Source: an uncultured Collinsella sp. | GTDB taxonomy: Bacteria > Actinomycetota > Coriobacteriia > Coriobacteriales > Coriobacteriaceae | NCBI GenBank assembly: GCA_900547505.1 | Contig: URGY01000001.1 | Coordinates: forward strand, 1 to 28,160 | DNA: 28,160 bases | Reading direction: 5' to 3' | Shown here: positions 21,999-28,160 of the stretch, one piece after another | Numbering within the stretch: the stretch's first letter is position 1 | How the letters are laid out: each line of letters starts with the position of its first letter | Position numbers and translations under genes: made by a program | The notes under the pieces: generated by a model | The model's database searches: none | What the model saw: the letters and a program-made list of their open reading frames with translations, nothing else | What the model was told of the DNA's origin: nothing

Positions 21999-23465
21999 AT
22001 GAGCGAGAACGATTCCCAGCGTCCCCAGGATGCGGGCAACGCTGGCGAGACCCAGCAGCAGCCGCGTGTGCAGGTGGAGTCGACGCCTGCTGGCAGTAAC
22101 ATTCCCTACGTGCAGGCCTACGACACACAGACCGGCCAGCCGCTAGGCAGCCAGCAGGTCGTGAACAAGCACACAGTGGTCAAGACCAAGACCAAAAAGC
22201 TGCCGATCTTTATTACGGCGCTCGCCGGCTGTGCCTGCGGCGCCCTGCTGGTCATCGCGCTCATTATGAGTGGCACGCTCAACATTGGCGGCGGAAAGAA
22301 TGCCGTGACGGCGGGTGCTTCGGGTTCGTCGACGCAAAAGATTACAATCGACTCCGAGGACACCACACTTGCCGAGGCCGTTTCTGCCAAGGCCCTGCCC
22401 TCCGTCGTTTCCATCACCGCCACTTCGAGCGGTAGCCAGAACGGCTCGCTTTCGCAGTCTGCTGATGAGTCGGATAGCTCGGGCAGCGTCGGTTCGGGCG
22501 TGGTGCTCGATACCGAGGGCCATATTCTCACCAACAACCACGTGGTCGACGGCTACGACCAGTACGTGGTGACCATGGACGACGGCACCACCTATGAGGC
22601 CGAGTTCGTGGGCAACGATGCCTCGAGCGACCTGGCCGTCATCAAGCTCAAGGACGCCGACGCCTCCAAGCTCACGCCGATCGAGATCGGTGACTCCTCC
22701 AAGCTCAACGTGGGCGAGTGGGTCATGGCGATCGGCTCGCCGTTCGGCAACGAGCAGTCCGTCTCCACGGGCATCGTGTCGGCGCTGTATCGCTCCACGG
22801 CCATGAGCTCTACCAGCGGCAACACCATCTACGCCAACATGATCCAGACCGATGCCGCCATCAACCCGGGTAACTCCGGTGGCGCGCTCGTCAACGACAA
22901 TGGCGAGCTCGTGGGTATCAACTCGCTCATCGAGAGCTACTCGGGCTCCAGCTCGGGCGTGGGCTTTGCCATTCCGGTCAACTACGCCAAGAACATTGCC
23001 GACCAGATCATCGACGGCAAGACGCCGGTGCATCCGTACATGGGCGCTACGCTTTCGAGCGTCAACGCGCTCAACGCCCGCACCAACAAGCTGAGCACCG
23101 ATAGCGGCGCGTATGTGGCGAGCGTCGTTGAGGATGGTCCTGCTGCCAAGGCCGGCATTCAGGAGGGCGACGTCATCACCAAGCTGGGCGACGACGAGAT
23201 CACGAGCGCCGATGGCCTGATCATCGCGCTGCGCAGCCACGAGGTGGGCGAGAAGGTCGAGATCACGCTTATGCGCGGCAAGGAAGAGAAGAAGGTCACG
23301 GTTGAGCTGGGCTCCGACGAGGAGCTGCAGAACCAGCAGCAGGACGACAGTTCGACCGACACCGGCAACGGCGGTATTACCGACGAGCAGCTGCGCCAGT
23401 ACCTGGAGGAGCTGTTGGGCCAGCAGGGCCTGGGCCAGGGTCAAGGCTACGGCCAGGGCTACTAG
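21999..23465 (+). CDS. Membrane-anchored HtrA/DegP-type serine protease with PDZ domain
   Basis: A 488-residue protein. A hydrophilic cytoplasmic N-terminus (1-67) is followed by a single membrane helix (68-91, LPIFITALAGCACGALLVIA), then a trypsin-like protease domain outside the membrane with catalytic triad H181 (NNHVVDG), D211 (SSDLAVIKL) and S293 (NPGNSGGALVN). A PDZ domain follows (GAYVASVVEDGPAAKAGIQEGD), and a Gln/Gly/Tyr-rich tail ends in GQGQGYGQGY. It degrades or refolds damaged envelope proteins. The ATG at 21999 has GAAAGGA upstream; an upstream frame extension runs into the leader hairpin. Monocistronic, with a strong terminator. Confidence 0.95.
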   Translation: MSENDSQRPQDAGNAGETQQQPRVQVESTPAGSNIPYVQAYDTQTGQPLGSQQVVNKHTVVKTKTKKLPIFITALAGCACGALLVIALIMSGTLNIGGGKNAVTAGASGSSTQKITIDSEDTTLAEAVSAKALPSVVSITATSSGSQNGSLSQSADESDSSGSVGSGVVLDTEGHILTNNHVVDGYDQYVVTMDDGTTYEAEFVGNDASSDLAVIKLKDADASKLTPIEIGDSSKLNVGEWVMAIGSPFGNEQSVSTGIVSALYRSTAMSSTSGNTIYANMIQTDAAINPGNSGGALVNDNGELVGINSLIESYSGSSSGVGFAIPVNYAKNIADQIIDGKTPVHPYMGATLSSVNALNARTNKLSTDSGAYVASVVEDGPAAKAGIQEGDVITKLGDDEITSADGLIIALRSHEVGEKVEITLMRGKEEKKVTVELGSDEELQNQQQDDSSTDTGNGGITDEQLRQYLEELLGQQGLGQGQGYGQGY

Positions 23466-23491
23466 CGAGCCGTTTCGCATATGCCGAAGCC

Positions 23492-23534
23492 AGAGGGGCT
23501 GTCCCGCCAAGTGTGGGACAGCCCCTCTTTTCTT
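23492..23534 (+). terminator. Terminator after the HtrA-type gene
   Basis: A perfect 14-bp stem (23492-23505 with 23515-23528) is followed by TTTTCTTATT. Confidence 0.95.
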
Positions 23535-23537
23535 ATT

Positions 23538-23566
23538 GATCCGTTGGGGACGGAGGAAAACGGATC
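23538..23566. repeat. Hairpin GATCCGTT...AACGGATC
   Basis: 8-bp arms (23538-23545 with 23559-23566) enclose GGGGACGGAGGAA. The apex resembles the GGGGACAGG loop at 21795-21827. It has no T-run and no gene next to it; it may belong to the same group of hairpins with variable arms. Confidence 0.5.
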
Positions 23567-23602
23567 ACTTGGGGCTGACAAGAGGCCTGGTTCGGAATGG
23601 TC

Positions 23603-23805
23603 TGGACAGTTAGTTCAGATACGTATAAATCTGGGGCAGCTTGGGATGCGTTTTGAGCAATTTTTGATTGGGATGGGGCTCGAATGGGTGTTTGGAAGGG
23701 AGAGCGGGACGTTTACATGGTCTCGAGGAGCCCAAATTAGTTGAAACAGGGGTGTTCGTGCCTGATTCAGCTCTAGGATTTATACGTATCTGAACTAACT
23801 GTCCA
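23603..23805. mobile_element. MITE-like element with perfect 29-bp terminal inverted repeats
   Basis: 203 bp bounded by a perfect 29-bp inverted repeat (23603-23631 and 23777-23805), starting TGGACAGTTAGTTCAGATAC. The interior is G-rich on the plus strand and contains no convincing gene. No clear target duplication is visible at its edges. It ends 24 bases before the IS256-family element. No transposase in the window has matching ends, so it would have to be moved by an enzyme elsewhere, or be a structured repeat. Confidence 0.7.
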
Positions 23806-23829
23806 CCCCGGTCGGTAGCGCGCGCAGTC

Positions 23830-25272
23830 GTGGTGTAAGAAGCAAGGGAGGGCCATCGCCTAGAATCGTCAGTGCCTAGATATTCGACGAAAGGAAAGAC
23901 GATGGCCCACAGCGACATTCTATCCCAGCCGGACCGGGGGCTCGGCCTCGACCGGCCCCAGACCGAGGCCCTGCTCGCGCTGTTCTCGCGGTGCGACGAC
24001 CTGAGGGAGTTCGGCAGGGAGGTGATCCAGTCCGTGGTCAACGCCCTGATGGACTCCCAGGCGCAGGAGGCCTGCGGCGCGCCCCGCGGCTCCAGGTCGC
24101 CCGAGCGCGTCAACAGCAGGAACGGCTACCGCGAGAGGTCCCTGTCGACCTCCCTCGGCGACCTCGAGCTGCGGGTCCCCAAGCTGCGCGAGGGGACCTA
24201 CTTCCCCGAGGGCATACTCGAGCGCTACACGCGCGTCGAGGCGTCCATGGTCGCGCTCGTGCGCGAGATGTACGTCGCTGGCGTGAGCACCCGCAAGGTC
24301 GGGCTCGTCGCCGAGGAGCTCGGCGTCTCGTCGCTGTCCAGCTCCGAGGTGTCGGCGCTGTGCGCCGGGCTGGACGAGGAGGCCGAGGCGTTCAGGACCC
24401 GGCCGATCGAGGGCGAGCACCCCTACGTGTGGCTCGACGCGACCCACATGAAGTGCAGGACCGGCGGGCGCTACGCGAGCGTCGCGCTCGTCACGGCGAT
24501 CGGCATGTCGTCCTCCGGGCACAAGGAGTTCCTCGGCTGCGCCTGCTTCGACAGCGAGAGCGAGGCCGCCTGGTCCGAGTTCCTCGGCTCCCTCAGGGAC
24601 AGGGGCCTGCGCGGCGTGAGGCTCGCGGTGTCCGACGCCCACGCGGGGCTCGTCGCCGCCGTCTCCAGGGTCCTGCCGGGCTGCTCCTGGCAGCGGTGCC
24701 TGACGCACCTCCAGCGCGACATCAGGGGCCACGTCCACAACCTCGCCGGCCAGGCGCTCGCCGCCGACCTGGTCCGGGCGTGCGCGGGGCAGGCCGACGC
24801 CGACGTCGCCCGCGCGGCGTGGGACCTGGCGGCGCCCAGGGTGCGCGCCCTCTCCCGCGCGGCCGGCGACGTCTTCGAGGGCGCGAGGGAGGACGCGCTC
24901 GCCTTCATGTCCTTCCCCCGCGAGCACTGGCAGAAGATCAGGACGAACAACGTGCAGGAGCGCGCGAACCGCGAGATCAAGAGGAGGTACCGCTCGGTGC
25001 AGTCGTTCCCCTCCGAGGCGTCCATGATGCGGCTCGTGTGCGCGGTGCTCGCCGGAGAGGAGGGCAGGTGGGCCGCCCACCGGGTCGCCGCGCCCGAGTC
25101 GGCCGCCCGCGCGTCCGCCCCGGCCCCGGCCCCGGAACCGCTCGAGGGCGAGAGGCTCGAGGCGGTCAGGCTGGCCGCGCACGAGGTCATAAGGGAGGTC
25201 CTTGACCGCCACGGCGTTGCGGAATAGCCTTAGGCGCAGGGGGCGCTGACGCGGCCCCCCCTCTTACACCAC
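23830..25272 (+). mobile_element. IS256-family insertion sequence
   Basis: The element is bounded by GTGGTGTAAGA at 23830 and its complement TCTTACACCAC ending at 25272; beyond this core the ends match only partly (G-rich, then GGGCC on both). It carries one transposase gene. A GC hairpin (about 25237-25260) follows the gene just inside the right end. No 8-9 bp target duplication is seen in the flanks (GCGCAGTC on the left, AAAAATTC on the right), so the exact ends are uncertain or the insertion has been rearranged. Base composition is clearly more G+C-rich than the surrounding genes. Confidence 0.8.
23902..25227 (+). CDS. IS256-family (mutator-type) transposase
   Basis: A 441-residue DDE transposase with D179 (YVWLDATH), D245 (LAVSDAHAGL) and E353 (NNVQERANREIKRRYRSV), the usual IS256 spacing including the CxxH-type WQRCLTHLQRD before the last acidic residue. 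The N-terminal part contains RNGYRERSLSTSLGDLELRVPKLREG. The C-terminus is long, with an Ala/Pro-rich stretch (APAPAPEP). GAAAGGAAAG precedes the ATG at 23902. Arg is often AGG and the gene is visibly more GC-rich than the host genes, suggesting fairly recent arrival from another high-GC genome. The frame is intact, so the element may be active. Confidence 0.95.
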   Translation: MAHSDILSQPDRGLGLDRPQTEALLALFSRCDDLREFGREVIQSVVNALMDSQAQEACGAPRGSRSPERVNSRNGYRERSLSTSLGDLELRVPKLREGTYFPEGILERYTRVEASMVALVREMYVAGVSTRKVGLVAEELGVSSLSSSEVSALCAGLDEEAEAFRTRPIEGEHPYVWLDATHMKCRTGGRYASVALVTAIGMSSSGHKEFLGCACFDSESEAAWSEFLGSLRDRGLRGVRLAVSDAHAGLVAAVSRVLPGCSWQRCLTHLQRDIRGHVHNLAGQALAADLVRACAGQADADVARAAWDLAAPRVRALSRAAGDVFEGAREDALAFMSFPREHWQKIRTNNVQERANREIKRRYRSVQSFPSEASMMRLVCAVLAGEEGRWAAHRVAAPESAARASAPAPAPEPLEGERLEAVRLAAHEVIREVLDRHGVAE

Positions 25273-25308
25273 AAAAATTCGCGCGATCTTACGGCTAGAA
25301 ATCCATTC

Positions 25309-25349
25309 GCCATTTTATGCAATTAATTAACGCATTTATGCAAAATGGC
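25309..25349. promoter_or_regulatory. AT-rich inverted repeat, possible operator
   Basis: GCCATTTTATGCA (25309-25321) and TGCAAAATGGC (25339-25349) are inverted copies with one extra base, around an AT-rich centre (ATTAATTAACGCATT). It may be a regulator site for the lar unit or the remains of a promoter cut off by the insertion sequence 36 bases to the left. Confidence 0.45.
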
Positions 25350-25425
25350 TTACGTGCGAACGTCTCGGGGTAGATGTTTGCCTCGGCGCTGCGTAAATCA
25401 TCCTGCCTATAGTGTCTTTGACAGG

Positions 25426-25459
25426 CGGCCGCGGTTCCCTTTGGGATCGCGGCCGTTTT
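25426..25459 (+). terminator. Terminator upstream of larA
   Basis: A GC-rich stem CGGCCGCGGTTCCC / GGGATCGCGGCCG (25426-25439 with 25443-25455, nearly perfect), then TTTTGTT. No host gene lies between this and the insertion sequence. It either ended a gene now lost or acts on a leader transcript starting near the -10-like TATAGT at 25408. Confidence 0.75.
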
Positions 25460-25581
25460 GTTGTGGGTCAAATATGAACGTTGTGTTAATGAGTCGGTGG
25501 ACGGTGGTGTTTTTCGGTGAGCGGCGTATCCTTCCAACGGTTTATCTAGTGTGTCAGTTGAAAGGAAGAGGGCGCTCGTCA

Positions 25582-26859
25582 TTGTTTGAATGTGAACTGC
25601 CGTTTGACCACAAGACGTTGCATCTGGAGCTCGAGGATAAGAACTTCGCGGGTGTGATGGAAGGTCATCAAAACGAGTTTAAGACTACAAAATCACAGGA
25701 AGAGCTGGTAGAGGAGTCACTTGCCAACCCTTATGGCTCGCCTTCGCTCGAGGAGCTTTGTGCTGGCAAGAAGGATATCGTCATTATTAGCTCCGATCAT
25801 ACGCGCCCCGTTCCCTCGCGTGTGACGATGCCTATTCTGCTGCATCACATCCATTCCGCTGCGCCCGAGGCTCGAGTGCGTATTTTGGTTGCTACGGGTA
25901 TGCACCGTCCGTCGACGCATGAGGAACTCGTCAACAAGTATGGCGAGGAGATTGTTACCAACGAGGAAATCGTTATGCACGTCGCGACTGACGACAGCAT
26001 GATGAAAAAGATCGGCACCCTGCCTTCTGGTGGCGATTGCATCATCAACAAGATTGCCGCCGATTGCGATCTGCTGCTTGCCGAGGGCTTTATTGAGCCG
26101 CACTTCTTTGCCGGTTTCTCTGGTAGCCGCAAGTCCGTCTTGCCTGGCATCGCCAGCTACAAGACCATCATGTACAACCACAACGGTCAGTTTGTGAATG
26201 ATTCCCACTCGCGTGCCGGCAACCTGTGCCACAACCACGTGAGCGAGGACATGTTTGCTGCCGCCGAGATGGCTCACCTTGCCTTTGTGCTCAACGTGGT
26301 GCTCAACGGCAAGCACGAGGTCATCGGCTCCTTTGCCGGCGACATCCACAAGGCGCACGAGGCTGGCTGCGAGTTCGTGAAGAGCCTTGCCGGCGTTGAG
26401 CCCGTCGAGTGCGAGATTGCCATTACCACCAACGGCGGCTACCCGCTCGACCAGAACATCTACCAGGCCGTGAAGGGCATGTGCTCTGCCGAGGCTACGC
26501 TTCCCGAGGGCGGTGTGATCATCGACGTCGCCGGCTGTGCCGACGGTCACGGTGGCGAGGGCTTCTATCACAACATCGCCGACAACGATCCGGCGGAGTT
26601 TGAGCGTGCCTGCATCGACCGTCCTAAGGACGAGACCCTGCCCGACCAGTGGACGAGCCAGATCTTTGCCCGCATCCTGGCGCATCACCCTGTGATCATG
26701 GTCACCGACCTGTGCGATCACCAGATGATCAAGGATATGCACATGACGCCGGTCAACACCCTCGATGAGGCGCTCAAGCTCGCCTTTGAGATGAAGGGTG
26801 CCGATGCCAAGGTGGCCGTCATTCCCGATGGCCTGGGCGTTGTCGTCGCTCAGCACTAG
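25582..26859 (+). CDS. larA: Nickel-pincer lactate racemase LarA family protein (TTG start)
   Basis: A 425-residue LarA-type enzyme, which interconverts D- and L-lactate (or a related 2-hydroxy acid) with a nickel pincer nucleotide made by LarB, LarC and LarE, none of which is in the window. A TTG at 25582 with AAAGGAAGAGG about 10 bases upstream gives the residue numbering of the Lactobacillus plantarum enzyme: D72 and R75 (SDHTRPVPS), H108 (ATGMHRP), H174 (EPHFFAGF), K184 (SGSRKSVLPG; the pincer attaches to this Lys) and H200. All key residues are kept. An ATG further up would add ~79 residues through a terminator and is rejected. An aquaporin-family gene follows 49 bases on. Confidence 0.9.
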   Translation: MFECELPFDHKTLHLELEDKNFAGVMEGHQNEFKTTKSQEELVEESLANPYGSPSLEELCAGKKDIVIISSDHTRPVPSRVTMPILLHHIHSAAPEARVRILVATGMHRPSTHEELVNKYGEEIVTNEEIVMHVATDDSMMKKIGTLPSGGDCIINKIAADCDLLLAEGFIEPHFFAGFSGSRKSVLPGIASYKTIMYNHNGQFVNDSHSRAGNLCHNHVSEDMFAAAEMAHLAFVLNVVLNGKHEVIGSFAGDIHKAHEAGCEFVKSLAGVEPVECEIAITTNGGYPLDQNIYQAVKGMCSAEATLPEGGVIIDVAGCADGHGGEGFYHNIADNDPAEFERACIDRPKDETLPDQWTSQIFARILAHHPVIMVTDLCDHQMIKDMHMTPVNTLDEALKLAFEMKGADAKVAVIPDGLGVVVAQH

Positions 26860-26908
26860 TACGCGGCCTAAACGAATCGTTTATAACCGACAAGAAAGAT
26901 AAGGTTTT

Positions 26909-27640
26909 ATGCTTACCAAACTCCTCTGCGAATTCGGCGCAACGGCCCTCATGATCATCTTTGGCGTGGGCGTGCACTGCGATACCGTGCTTAAGGGCAC
27001 CAAGTATCAGGGCTCCGGCCACATGTTTGCCATCACCACCTGGTCTTTTGGCATCTCGGTTGCTCTGTTTATCTTTGGCGGCGCCGTGTGCATGAACCCC
27101 GCCATGGTGCTTGCCCAGTGCATCGTAGGCCTGGTGCCGTGGAGCAGCTGCATCCCCTTCATGATTGCCGATATGCTCGGCGGCTTTGTGGGCGCCGTAA
27201 TCGCTTGGTTGATGTATGCCGATGAGTTCAAGGCTTCCGATGGTGTCATCGATCCCATTGCTCAGCGCAACATCTTCTCGACCAACCCCACCACCGAGGG
27301 CACCAACTATGCCCGCAACTTCTTCTGCGAGGCTATCTGCACCTTCGTGTTCATCAGCGCCATCCTTGCTGCTGCTAACCGTGCTGGCGAGAACGTCCTG
27401 ATGCTCGCCATCTGCGTCGGCCTGATCGTTTGGGCTGTTGGCATGGGCATGGGCGGCATCACCGGCTTCGCCATGAACCAGGCTCGTGACCTTGGTCCTC
27501 GCATGGCCTATCAGGTGCTGCCGATCAAGAACAAGGCCGACAACAACTGGAAGTACGGCCTGCTCGTTCCTGGCATCGCGCCGTTTGTCGGTGCCGCTCT
27601 GGCCGCGCTGTTTGTGCACGGTTTCTTGGGCATGTTCTAG
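26909..27640 (+). CDS. Aquaporin/glycerol-facilitator (MIP) family channel, possible lactate channel
   Basis: A 243-residue polytopic protein with the two-half MIP layout. The first half-helix carries N63-P64-A65 (AVCMNPAMVLAQ). The second carries N190-Q191-A192 with RDLGPR following, where the family normally has NPARDLGPR. Membrane segments include ATALMIIFGVGV, SFGISVALFIFGG, AICTFVFISAILAAA and LMLAICVGLIVWAVG. It comes right after larA on the same strand with no terminator; lactobacilli carry LarD, a MIP-family lactic-acid channel, in the lar operon, so a lactate role is likely by context. Water, glycerol or another small acid remain possible. Confidence 0.87.
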   Translation: MLTKLLCEFGATALMIIFGVGVHCDTVLKGTKYQGSGHMFAITTWSFGISVALFIFGGAVCMNPAMVLAQCIVGLVPWSSCIPFMIADMLGGFVGAVIAWLMYADEFKASDGVIDPIAQRNIFSTNPTTEGTNYARNFFCEAICTFVFISAILAAANRAGENVLMLAICVGLIVWAVGMGMGGITGFAMNQARDLGPRMAYQVLPIKNKADNNWKYGLLVPGIAPFVGAALAALFVHGFLGMF

Positions 27641-27661
27641 TCCAAGGCTACATAGTTGTCC

Positions 27662-27786
27662 GCTGTCCGCATAGGGTAACTTCCCAGCGCGTCCTCGGAC
27701 ATGCAAAAAGGCTCGCTGCGCACTTCGTGCGGCGAGCCTTTTTGCGTCCTGCGGAATGCGCTGGGAAGTTACCCCATGCGGACAGC
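27662..27786. repeat. 125-base near-complete palindrome containing a bidirectional terminator
   Basis: The left arm (27662-27716) and right arm (27732-27786) match with few differences: GCTGTCCGCAT[A/G]GGGTAACTTCCC..., then a looser part, then a perfect inner stem GCAAAAAGGCTCGC (27703-27716) with GCGAGCCTTTTTGC (27732-27745), and a small CGCAC/GTGCG tip. The inner stem with A5/T5 is a two-way terminator between the convergent channel gene and TetR gene. The conserved outer arms go well beyond what a terminator needs. Confidence 0.9.
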
Positions 27787-27942
27787 TGCGGGGTCTTTGT
27801 TGCGTTCGCACAAGCAACCCAACATATATATCTGAATTTGGATGGGAGGGGCTTGTTGCTGGTAGGGGCGTTGGGCTGCTGTCGACACTTTGGGATGGAT
27901 TGTGCTTTGGGTTGGGGCGGGGCTTTAAGATGAGGGTTCTGT
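27787..27942. other. G-rich spacer after the TetR-family gene
   Basis: No gene is supported. The plus strand has many G-runs from ~27841 to 27930 (GGGAGGGG, GGGG, GGG, GGG, GGG, GGGG, GGGG), with few C, giving quadruplex-forming potential in the 3' region of the convergent minus-strand gene, where the RNA would be C-rich. Confidence 0.4.
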
Positions 27943-28088
27943 CTAGCCGAAGAGGGGTTTTATGGCTGAGAGGTAGTCTTTGGCTACGTCCTCTTTTGGG
28001 GCTTGGAAGTTGTGCCAGGCCCACCATTGGACCATTCCTACGAAGCTTGAGGCTATGTGGTGGAGGAGGAAGCTGCGGTCCATGGTGC
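27943..28088 (-). CDS. TetR-family regulator, C-terminal end only (cut by contig end)
   Basis: The last ~48 residues of a minus-strand gene, with stop at 27943-27945 and upstream part off the contig. The visible part includes RSFLLHHIASSFVGMVQWW, AWHNFQAPKEDVA and DYLSAIKPLFG. A helix ending in GMVQWWAWHNFQ followed by P-x-E-x-V/M-A is the usual end of TetR proteins of the DhaS/TetR_C type. The DNA-binding domain is not in the window, so target and ligand cannot be inferred. It is convergent with the larA-channel unit. Confidence 0.75.
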
Positions 28089-28160
28089 CTGTCTCTTATA
28101 CACATCTCCGAGACAACGAGACTACGCTGCATCTCGTATGCCGTCTTCTGCTTGAAAAAA
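28089..28160. other. Sequencing adapter (reverse complement), not genomic
   Basis: CTGTCTCTTATACACATCT (Tn5 mosaic end) is followed by the read-2 sequence with a few wrong bases (GAGACAACGAGAC for GAGCCCACGAGAC), the index TACGCTGC (complement of the index at the left end), the P7 primer ATCTCGTATGCCGTCTTC... and a short A-run. A large minus-strand open frame starting here is an artefact. Confidence 0.98.

Larger units (their letters stand above)
25273..25581. other. Gene-free region between the IS element and larA
   Basis: No gene is supported here. It holds an inverted repeat (25309-25349) and a terminator hairpin (25426-25459); the last ~120 bases form the larA leader. A longer open frame reaching back to 25345 reads Arg/Cys-rich nonsense and passes through the terminator. 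Confidence 0.6.

Noticed and set aside
23610..24113. 167-codon minus-strand frame across the 203-bp element and IS left end
   Set aside because: It crosses two mobile elements and the inverted repeats, has no domain, and has Ser/Pro/Arg-rich translation typical of non-coding GC-rich DNA.
23920..25212. Long open frames in other phases of the transposase gene
   Set aside because: Very high GC removes stop codons in all phases. Only the frame with the DDE residues is a real protein.
26819..28132. 437-codon minus-strand frame beginning MQRSLVVSEMCIRD
   Set aside because: It starts in the sequencing adapter and runs out of phase through the TetR end, the palindrome and the channel gene.

Overview
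The window is one complete short-read contig of a high-GC bacterium. Untrimmed Nextera/Illumina adapter sits at both ends (1-49 and 28089-28160), so about 28.04 kb is genomic, and aspS and a TetR-family gene are cut off at the two ends. Base composition, GC-rich codon use, gene content (orphan GlnR-like regulator, FeoA-FeoA-FeoB with a Cys-rich partner, LarA, several GntR/LacI regulators) and many intergenic palindromes suggest an intestinal actinobacterium of the class Coriobacteriia, most like Collinsella. That assignment is inferred from remembered family features, not from a search.

Layout, left to right. (1) The 3' part of aspS, then an HPr-like phosphocarrier with aspartate at the regulatory serine-46 position. 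(2) A ferrous-iron uptake locus, feoA-feoA-feoB, with two candidate iron-repressor palindromes, then a small Cys-rich membrane protein gene. (3) A complete high-affinity potassium system: kdpED on the minus strand, divergent from kdpFABC on the plus strand, including a 28-codon kdpF. The whole kdp block lies between two 77-bp direct repeats that differ at one base. (4) A flavin/Fe-S oxidoreductase of the enoate reductase type. (5) A regulator-rich and repeat-rich stretch: the remnant of a GntR/FCD regulator, an array of ACGAAA palindromes, an AAA ATPase preceded by six 10-bp tandem repeats, long inverted repeats, an intact GntR/FCD regulator and a LacI-type regulator. (6) A two-gene nitrogen-type unit: a glutamine-synthetase-like protein that lacks several metal ligands, preceded by a GlnR-type box, and a GlnR-like orphan response regulator. 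(7) An HtrA-type membrane serine protease. (8) A 203-bp MITE-like element next to an IS256-family insertion sequence. (9) A nickel-pincer lactate racemase gene (larA, TTG start) followed by an aquaporin-family channel, plausibly a lactate channel, and a convergent partial TetR gene.

The strongest leads for something not well described are four. The first is the glutamine-synthetase-like/GlnR-like pair with its GlnR box. The second is the family of long intergenic hairpins: one member keeps the fold with different inner-arm sequence, and two copies bracket kdp. The third is the 10-bp iteron array at the ATPase promoter. The fourth is a set of hairpins with different arms but a related CCTGTCCC/GGGACAGG apex. 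No tRNA, rRNA or CRISPR array was seen.
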